Positions 46,679 to 52,042 of a stretch of DNA of 52,042 nucleotides are shown piece by piece (positions within the stretch are counted from its first letter, which is position 1; every line of letters starts with the position of its first letter). Source of the stretch: Vogesella oryzae (GTDB taxonomy: Bacteria; Pseudomonadota; Gammaproteobacteria; Burkholderiales; Chromobacteriaceae); assembly GCF_902829295.1 (NCBI RefSeq), contig NZ_CADEPL010000024.1, forward strand, positions 1 to 52,042, read 5' to 3'. Both the position numbers and the translations under genes were made by a program. Under the pieces are notes generated by a model, which saw only the letters and a program-made list of their open reading frames with translations, ran no database searches and was not told where the DNA came from.

Positions 46679-47126
46679 GCCTGCCGATGGTGTGAAGGTC
46701 TTGGTCTATAGCTTTCCTGCCGCGCCAAAACATGTAGGGTGCCCAAAAGATGCTGTAAACGCGTTCATCCAGCTCTGACGAGGACAGGAGAAAGGTCAGC
46801 TGGCAGTTTTCGTCGAGGAGGCCCTTCAACACCCAGTAGAAGTTCAGCTCTTGCTTCGATCGTGCATCACGTAGCGCGGCTTCTAGAGCTTGAACAAAGG
46901 GTGTTGTGGCCTTGAAATAGACGTAAGGCGGCCTTGCGCCGAGGTGGTGGCCTTGGCATGACGCGACAGTGCAAATACCGTGATGGCTATTCATTAGCTG
47001 AACGAGCGCTACAATATGCGCATCGATGACGTGGTAAGGTCTTCCTAGGTGCTGGCGATGGAGCCACTGAGTAAAGGAGGTACGGATAGCGCAGACGATG
47101 CTGCTTATGGGGGTATATGGTCGCAT
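46635..47126 (-). CDS. Protein of unknown function at the right end, TYW3-like segment
   Basis: A 163-residue protein whose start codon lies inside the right terminal repeat region, with AGGTGAG directly upstream, also within the end. The segment VIDAHIVALVQLMNSHHGICTVASCQGHH, then PPYVYF, resembles the Cys-rich core of TYW3-like proteins (tRNA wybutosine family), without further support. No membrane segments. Function unknown. Placing a gene start at the very end ties its expression to occupancy of the TnsB sites. Confidence 0.65.
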   Translation of the reverse strand: MRPYTPISSIVCAIRTSFTQWLHRQHLGRPYHVIDAHIVALVQLMNSHHGICTVASCQGHHLGARPPYVYFKATTPFVQALEAALRDARSKQELNFYWVLKGLLDENCQLTFLLSSSELDERVYSIFWAPYMFWRGRKAIDQDLHTIGRLISEGQPAMTARPL

Positions 47127-47175
47127 TTAACTCACCTGTTTTTGCCGCTATTCGCAAATAGCGGGCGGTTTAACA
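47120..47175 (-). repeat. Right terminal repeats (candidate TnsB sites)
   Basis: Read inward from 47175 the end begins TGTTAAAC and carries GCTATTTGCGAA (47151-47162) and a diverged copy GTTAAATGCGAC (47120-47131). The first matches the left-end 12-mer at 11 of 12 positions. The right end looks less regular than the left. Confidence 0.8.
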
Positions 47176-47180
47176 GGCGG
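47176..47180. repeat. Target-site duplication GGCGG (right copy)
   Basis: Identical to 18961-18965, immediately after the terminal ACA of the transposon. Confidence 0.93.
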
Positions 47181-47844
47181 CTCCGACCCGCGGCCAGGCG
47201 AGATTACCCTTGCCCATCGTGGCGTGCTGTTCCTTGATGAACTGCCGGAGTTCGACCGTAAAGTACTTGAAGTGCTGCGGGAACCTCTGGAGACCGGTGA
47301 AATCCATATCTCGCGTGCCGCGCGGCAGGTGACTTTTCCGGCCCGCTTCCAATTGCTCGCCGCGATGAATCCCTGCCCCTGTGGTTATTTGGGGCATGGG
47401 CGGCGTGCCTGTCGCTGTACGCCTGAACAAGTGATGCGATATCGCGCTAAAATATCCGGCCCGCTGTTGGATCGTTTCGATTTGATGGTAGAAGTCGGCA
47501 GCTTGCCGCTTGAGGAGCTGCAGCAGTTGCCGAGTGGTGACGCTACGGCCACGGTGCGGGCCAGGGTAGTTGCCGCCCGCGAGCGGCAGTGGCAGCGACA
47601 AGGCAGGAGTAATGCCGAGCTGCAAGGCGCAGAACTGGATGAGGTCTGTGCGCTGCCGGAGGCAGAACGAAGCTATCTGAACCAGTTGCTGGAAAAACTG
47701 GCATTGTCTGCCCGTGCTTACCATCGGGTACTGCGCGTGGCCAGAACACTCGCCGATCTGCAAGATACGGCGCTAGCCCGGACTCACTTGCTACAGGCGG
47801 TACAATTCCGTCGTGGCCTGGCCGGTTTTGGCAGTAATGAATGA
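47176..47844 (+). pseudogene. comM: comM, 3' part
   Basis: The remaining ~221 codons of ComM, beginning with the second copy of GGCGG. It contains SDPRPGEITLAHRGVLFLDELPEF with the Walker B motif, RAARQVTFPARFQLLAAMNPCPCGYLGH, and the arginine-finger region GPLLDRFDLMVEV. The only internal in-frame start is the ATG-less LLFLDE region; any translation would lack Walker A. Its stop overlaps the ATG at 47841. TSD copy at 47176-47180. Confidence 0.95.
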
Positions 47845-47876
47845 CAGAGTCGGATCGACTCGAATCAGTGGGTTTC

Positions 47877-48578
47877 ATGAGTAATAAAGATCACAAGAGT
47901 TCGCGTGGCAGTCGCAGCACCTCGTCACGCAAGGGGGGCGGCGGCGGTCTGATGGCTGGTGTTCTGGTCGGGTTGATCGTCGGCATCGGCATCGCTGTCG
48001 GTGTGACGATGTACCTCAGCCGTTCTTCTACGCCATTCAGTAACCTGGAGCGCATGCAGGGCAAACAGCAGGCCTCGTTGCCGGAGGCCGAGCTACTGGA
48101 GCCCGGTACCAAGTTGGCGACCATTGCCTCGCACCCGGTCAAGGCGACTCCCGTCGTTGTGCCTGCCTCAGCTGGGGCAGCGGCAAAGCCGGCTACCGTG
48201 GTCACGGCTACCAAGACGCCGGTGGATGGCGATGGGCAGCGCTTCGATTTCTACAAAATCCTGCCGGGCAAGCAAGAGGCGTTGCCGAGTACCGGCAAGG
48301 GAACTAGCGATGCATCCGGCGATTCCAATGTTGCGGTTCAGCGCCTGTTCTTGCAGGCCGGGGCTTTCCAGTCCGAGAGCGAGGCCGACAACATGAAGGC
48401 GCGACTGGCACTGATGGGGGTAGAAGCCAAGATTCAGTCGCTGTCGATGCCGGATAAAGGACTGATGCACCGTGTGCGCATCGGCCCGTTCGAGCGCCAG
48501 GACGAACTGGATGCCCTGCGTGCCAGATTGCGCCAGGATGGCATCGAAGTTTCCGTTGTAAAACTCCCCGCGAAATAA
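47877..48578 (+). CDS. SPOR-domain protein (FtsN-like)
   Basis: A 233-residue bitopic membrane protein: a basic N-terminal cytoplasmic segment (KDHKSSRGSRSTSSRKGG), one helix (~24-47), a Pro/Ala-rich periplasmic linker, and a C-terminal SPOR peptidoglycan-binding domain (~158-233, LFLQAGAFQSESEADNMKARL ... VRIGPFERQDELDALRARL). The layout suits FtsN, which activates septal wall synthesis. Start at 47877 chosen for the KDHKSSRG-type N terminus and GTGGG upstream; an ATG at 47841 overlaps the comM stop. Normally downstream of comM, so the transposon also separates it from comM's promoter. Confidence 0.85.
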   Translation: MSNKDHKSSRGSRSTSSRKGGGGGLMAGVLVGLIVGIGIAVGVTMYLSRSSTPFSNLERMQGKQQASLPEAELLEPGTKLATIASHPVKATPVVVPASAGAAAKPATVVTATKTPVDGDGQRFDFYKILPGKQEALPSTGKGTSDASGDSNVAVQRLFLQAGAFQSESEADNMKARLALMGVEAKIQSLSMPDKGLMHRVRIGPFERQDELDALRARLRQDGIEVSVVKLPAK

Positions 48579-48591
48579 ACGAAAGATCACC

Positions 48592-49197
48592 ATGAAGAAA
48601 TGGCTGTTTGCCGCATTGTTGATGATGGCCGGTGTAGCCCAGGCTGCCATTGTGGAAGGTAAGGATTACGTGCTGCTGGCCAAGCCGCAGCCGGTTGCCA
48701 CACCGGGCAAGGTCGAGGTCATCGAGTTTTTCTCCTACCACTGTATCCATTGCTTCAATCTGGAGCCGTCGCTTGAGGCCTGGTCGAAGAAGTTGCCGGC
48801 GGATGTAAGCTTCCGCCGCCAGCAAATTGTCTGGGGCAAGCAGATGGAGCCGCTGGCACGCCTGTTCGCAACTTTTACCCTCACCAAGACACTTGACCGC
48901 CTGCATCGCCCGGCGCTGACTGCCATGGTGCAACAGCATGTCAACCTGGCTGACGAGGGGCAAATGACGAAATGGCTGGCTACCCAGCAGGGCGTGGACA
49001 GCAAGGCATTCATGCAGGTGTACAAGTCGTTTGGCGTCAATGCGCAAGTCGCGCATGCAACCCAGGCCACTCTCGATTATGCGATCCAGGGCACACCCAC
49101 CATCGTGGTGGCAGGCAAATATGCAACGTTGGCCGCAGAGCCGGCGCAACTGCTGAAGGTGGTTGACGAGCTGATCATCAAGGCTCGCGGCAAGTAA
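48592..49197 (+). CDS. dsbA: Thiol:disulfide interchange protein DsbA
   Basis: A 201-residue periplasmic oxidase that introduces disulfide bonds. Signal peptide [18 protein letters not shown] (~1-18), thioredoxin-like fold with active site CIHC (Cys51-Cys54) and the cis-proline loop GTPT. The CIHC centre differs from the E. coli CPHC but is usual in Neisseriales. It follows the SPOR gene by 13 bp and probably shares its operon. One 9-mer lies inside at 49128. Confidence 0.94.
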   Translation: MKKWLFAALLMMAGVAQAAIVEGKDYVLLAKPQPVATPGKVEVIEFFSYHCIHCFNLEPSLEAWSKKLPADVSFRRQQIVWGKQMEPLARLFATFTLTKTLDRLHRPALTAMVQQHVNLADEGQMTKWLATQQGVDSKAFMQVYKSFGVNAQVAHATQATLDYAIQGTPTIVVAGKYATLAAEPAQLLKVVDELIIKARGK

Positions 49198-49261
49198 GCG
49201 ATTTTTAGCAATATGTTCAGGCCGCCCTGTGCGGCCTGAAGTCATTTCGGAAAGGGAAAAA

Positions 49262-50080
49262 GTGGACACATTGTTACTGGCGCAGGCGCTGTTACTGGGT
49301 ATCGTAGAGGGTTTGACCGAATTTCTACCGGTTTCCAGCACCGGGCATTTGATCGTCGTTGGTGATCTGATCGGCTTTCACAATGCCGGCAAGGTGTTCG
49401 AGATCGCCATCCAGTTCGGCGCCATCCTCGCCGTGCTGTTCCTGTATCGCGAGCGCTTTACCTCGGTGGTGAAGGGCTTGGCTAGCGAGCCCAAGGCGCA
49501 ACGCTTTGCGGCCAACCTGATCGTGGCGTTTCTGCCTGCCGCGGTTATCGGCCTGCTGTTTATCAAGCAGATCAAGCTGTACCTGTTTAATCCGATCAGT
49601 GTTGCCAGCGCGCTGGTGTTGGGCGGGCTGGTGATCCTGTATGCCGAGCGCCGCCAGCATGTCGTGAAGGTACATGATGTCGATAACATCAGCTGGCGCG
49701 AAGCACTCAAGATTGGCTTTGCGCAAGTGCTGGCGATGATTCCCGGTACCTCCCGTTCCGGTGCAACCATCATCGGTGGCATGTTCTTCGGCCTGGATCG
49801 CAAAGTAGCGGCTGAGTTCTCCTTCTTCTTGGCCGTACCGACCATGTTTGCTGCCACGGTGTATGACCTCTACAAGCACCGCGATCTACTTTCCTTCGCC
49901 GAACTACCAATGTTCGCCATCGGCTTCGTGGCCGCCTTTCTGAGCGCCTTGCTGGCGGTACGTACGCTGGTGCGTTTTGTCGGCAACCACAGTTACGAGG
50001 TTTTTGCCTGGTACCGAATCGGCTTCGGTTTGTTGATTTTGGCGACCTGGCACTGGGGGCTTGTGGACTGGGCCTCATAA
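49262..50080 (+). CDS. uppP: Undecaprenyl-diphosphatase (UppP/BacA)
   Basis: A 272-residue inner-membrane phosphatase that recycles the lipid carrier for peptidoglycan synthesis; E. coli BacA has 273. Signatures: [15 protein letters not shown] (~15-29) and PGTSRSGAT (~160-168), both catalytic; about eight membrane helices. The GTG at 49262 follows AAAGGGA and gives the family N terminus; an ATG at 49229 would prepend a polar leader within the dsbA hairpin region. One 9-mer inside (49508). Confidence 0.95.
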   Translation: MDTLLLAQALLLGIVEGLTEFLPVSSTGHLIVVGDLIGFHNAGKVFEIAIQFGAILAVLFLYRERFTSVVKGLASEPKAQRFAANLIVAFLPAAVIGLLFIKQIKLYLFNPISVASALVLGGLVILYAERRQHVVKVHDVDNISWREALKIGFAQVLAMIPGTSRSGATIIGGMFFGLDRKVAAEFSFFLAVPTMFAATVYDLYKHRDLLSFAELPMFAIGFVAAFLSALLAVRTLVRFVGNHSYEVFAWYRIGFGLLILATWHWGLVDWAS

Positions 50081-50127
50081 AAGATTTGACAGCCATCTTT
50101 TGATTGGCTATTATGCGTTCTCTCTGA

Positions 50128-50204
<77 letters not shown>

Positions 50205-50213
50205 AATAAAATC

Positions 50214-50250
50214 AAAGGCTTATCGCGATGCGGTAAGCCTTTGTGCATTT
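50214..50250 (+). terminator. Rho-independent terminator of tRNA-fMet
   Basis: A 9-bp stem AAAGGCTTA/TAAGCCTTT (50214-50222 with 50234-50242), then GTGCATTTGTTTT. Confidence 0.82.
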
Positions 50251-50322
50251 GTTTTCGAATATTTGCAGCAATTCTGCTGCAGTTCGGCGCTATACCCTGT
50301 CTCTACCCAATGGAGCAGGAGC

Positions 50323-51213
50323 ATGGCAAGTATTACCAAACGCGGCGCGTATCAATATCAGGCCCAGGTTCGCCGCAAGGGCTATCCAATCCAAACCCGC
50401 ACCTTCGAGACCAAACGTGATGCCGAGGACTGGGCCGCAACGGTCGAGTCGGAAATGCGGCGTGGTCTGTTCGTCGACCGCTCGGAAGCCGAGCGTACAA
50501 CCTTTGGTGAAATCCTGGCACGCTACGCGCGTGAGGTGACGCCTGACAAGCGCGGCTGGCGGGCTGAGCTCAGCCGAATCAAGCGGCTGCAACGTCACCC
50601 ATTGGCTCAACGGCTACTAGCCAGTCTGCGTAGCGCCGATTTTGCCGATTACCGTGATGAGCGGTTGAAGACAGTTGCCCCCAAAACGGTGCAACTGGAA
50701 TTGTCCCTCATGTCTGCGGTGTTCAACGTCGCCTTTCGGGACTGGTCTATTCCCGTAGATAACCCGATTACCCACATCCGTAAGCCGAAGCTGCCGAAGG
50801 GGCGTTCTCGTCGTCTGGTGGGCGATGAAGAAGCCCGCTTGCTGGCCGCGGCAGAACAATCCCGCGCAGACAGCCTGGCGCTCTGCATCCTTCTCGCCAT
50901 CGAGACTGGCATGCGACGCGGCGAGATTGCATCCCTGACTTGGGAGCAAGTCGACCTGCAACATAGCGTGGTCCATCTCGAGTTGACCAAGAACGGCGAT
51001 AGCCGCGTTGTGCCCCTCTCGGCGGCAGCGGAGGCCGCCATTTGTGCATTGCCACGCCCGCTACATGGCGGGCCGCTGACGACTTTCCATGATTCGAATG
51101 GTTTGGGGGCGGCCTTCCGGCGGGCATGTGAGCGCGCAGGCATCACAGGGCTTTGCTTTCACGACCTGCGGCACGAGTTCTCCCAACTTCATCGTGTTGC
51201 GTGGCCTGAGTAA
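50323..51213 (+). pseudogene. Truncated tyrosine-type site-specific integrase
   Basis: A 296-codon phage/island integrase. N-terminal Arm-like and core-binding domains (MASITKRGAYQYQAQVRRKG ... RRGLFVDRSEA), then the catalytic domain with Arg box ETGMRRGEIASLTW, the Lys turn LTKNGDSRVVPL and HDLRHE. The frame then diverges (FSQLHRVAWPE, stop), losing the second His and the nucleophilic Tyr, so it should be inactive. Start at 50323 has GGAGCAGGAG upstream. Position 3' of tRNA-fMet implies an island that used this tRNA. Confidence 0.85.
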
Positions 51214-51329
51214 TTCTTTACTGATAAGCCTTTGCGACTGTACGCATCAATTTATCTGTTGCTTAAAGACTGCCTTTCGCCCGTTATCTGTCCCTGCTAC
51301 CTCAGCAGGGCTGCCTCACTGTTACCATT

Positions 51330-51871
51330 TTGATGTTCAATCCAAACACAACGACACCCCTAAAAGACGTCCTCGCCCACTACGTCGCAACGATTTCGAT
51401 TCAAAAGCGGAGCTATAAAACTGAGGCGTGCCGCATCAAGGCTCTAACTGACATTCTTGGCGAACACTCATTGAGTGACGTTACTCCAGCACATGTAGCC
51501 GCCTTCCGCGATAAACGACTGTCCACACCTCATCCTCGCACCCCAGAAAAAACAGTAGGGCCATCCACCGTCAAGCTGGAACTGATGCTTCTGTCGCACG
51601 TGTTTTCTACCGCGATCACAGAATGGGGCATGGACCATTTGGTTAATCCAGTCCTCAAGATACGCAAGCCCAAAACACCGCCAGGCCGCTCTCGTCGATT
51701 GTCGCCTGAGGAGGAAAAGAAAATCTTACGGGCGGCCATTCGCCACCCAAATCACGAGCTATACGCCATCATTGTTTTGGCATTGGAAACCGCTATGCGC
51801 CAAGGTGAAATACTCGCTCTACTCTGGGAGAACGTTAGTTGGAAAAAACGTACCGTATTTTTACCGCACAC
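51330..51871 (+). pseudogene. Second tyrosine integrase, interrupted by an IS
   Basis: The first ~180 codons of another integrase of the same type: core-binding domain (LKDVLAHYVATISIQKRSYKT), then RKPKTPPGRSRRLSPEEEKKILRAA and the Arg box ETAMRQGEILALLWENVSW. It is cut at RTVFLPHT by the IS at 51872. Between the two integrases (51214-51329) I see no gene. Confidence 0.82.
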
Positions 51872-52042
51872 TGAATCGCCCCTCCTTTCCTAGATACCTC
51901 GTGAGCCTCACACTAGGCCCTACAAGGAGGTGTCATGAGCAGGCAGCTTTTCCCCGAAGAATTCAAGATTGAAGCCGTCAAACAGGTAACCGAACGTGGC
52001 TATCCGGTGGCCAAAGTCGCCAGCCGTCTCGGTGTTTCGGCG
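51872..52042 (+). mobile_element. IS3-family insertion sequence, left end (runs off window)
   Basis: Begins with a TGAATCGCCCC-type terminal repeat abutting the broken integrase and leads into an OrfA gene. Right end and duplication are outside the window. Confidence 0.75.
51935..52042 (+). CDS. IS3-family transposase OrfA (partial)
   Basis: The first 36 codons of an OrfA helix-turn-helix protein: MSRQLFPEEFKIEAVKQV, then RGYPVAKVASRLGVS, the recognisable IS3-family start that binds the terminal repeats. AAGGAGG lies just upstream. Truncated by the window edge, so OrfB and the frameshift site cannot be seen. Confidence 0.85.
   Translation, partial: MSRQLFPEEFKIEAVKQVTERGYPVAKVASRLGVSA

Larger units (their letters stand above)
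18966..47175. mobile_element. Tn7-like transposon inserted in comM (28,210 bp)
   Basis: The boundaries are exact: the left end starts TGTAAAAG, the right end read inward starts TGTTAAAC, and both are flanked by GGCGG. Removing the element and one duplication rebuilds the conserved ComM segment VALVGGGSDPRPGE. It encodes TnsA, TnsB, TnsC and TniQ at the right end and a TnsE-like protein at the left end, with about 20 kb of cargo. Established knowledge: comM is the target of the Tn7-related resistance islands of Acinetobacter (AbaR/Tn6022 type); this element carries no antibiotic-resistance genes. No Cas genes or CRISPR array are visible, so it is not a CRISPR-associated transposon. Confidence 0.96.

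Noticed and set aside
18966-47175. CRISPR-associated transposon
   Set aside because: Tn7-like genes plus TniQ invited the idea, but I see no cas genes and no repeat-spacer array anywhere in the element.

Overview
The window looks like a betaproteobacterial chromosome of the order Neisseriales (Chromobacterium/Vogesella/Aquitalea-like). I infer this from protein character, high GC content, and the lolB-ispE-tRNA-Gln-prs-rplY-pth-ychF gene order; no species can be read from the sequence. The backbone is split by one 28,210-bp Tn7-like transposon that has interrupted the competence helicase gene comM.

Left backbone (1-18965): the 3' end of a 5S rRNA gene, a Nudix hydrolase, tRNA-Arg, a membrane-anchored dihaem cytochrome c, rep helicase, apaH, dctA, mutM-plsC, an outer-membrane lipoprotein/isoprenoid operon (TPR lipoprotein-lolB-ispE), two identical tRNA-Gln genes, prs, a short-form rplY, pth, ychF, a glnK-amtB operon with a readable sigma-54 promoter, ubiK, and the 5' part of comM. 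Right backbone (47176-50204): the 3' part of comM, an FtsN-like SPOR protein, dsbA, uppP and initiator tRNA-fMet. Downstream of tRNA-fMet (50263-52042) are two decayed tyrosine integrases, the second cut by an IS3-family element that runs off the window.

The transposon (18966-47175) has TGT...ACA ends, a 5-bp target duplication (GGCGG) and terminal 12-bp repeats. Removing it and one duplication copy restores a 503-codon comM frame. The right end carries tnsA-tnsB-tnsC-tniQ, all reading inward. A TnsE-like gene sits alone at the opposite end, its ATG abutting the stop codon of the broken comM frame. Cargo between them, left to right: a DEDD-type exonuclease; a TIGR04255 three-gene cassette; a decayed endonuclease I gene; a GC-rich nine-gene lipid/sterol-type cassette (alpha/beta hydrolase with an apparent Cys nucleophile, acetoacetate-decarboxylase-like protein, four small membrane proteins, patatin, membrane metallophosphoesterase, GMC oxidoreductase); a Gabija-like OLD-nuclease/UvrD-helicase pair; a tightly overlapping three-gene operon with a PLD-like domain, on the opposite strand and with its own terminator; and a polytopic membrane protein.

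The strongest signal not explained by genes is a 9-mer, GCGGCCAAC. By hand I count 25 exact copies in about 24 kb of backbone (both strands) and 2 in 28 kb of transposon. Copies occur inside genes and as inverted pairs in intergenic hairpins and terminators, the pattern expected of a DNA-uptake-like sequence. It occurs in a chromosome whose competence gene comM was the transposon target. The best candidates for undescribed systems are this motif, the PLD three-gene operon, the TIGR04255 cassette and the lipid/sterol cassette.
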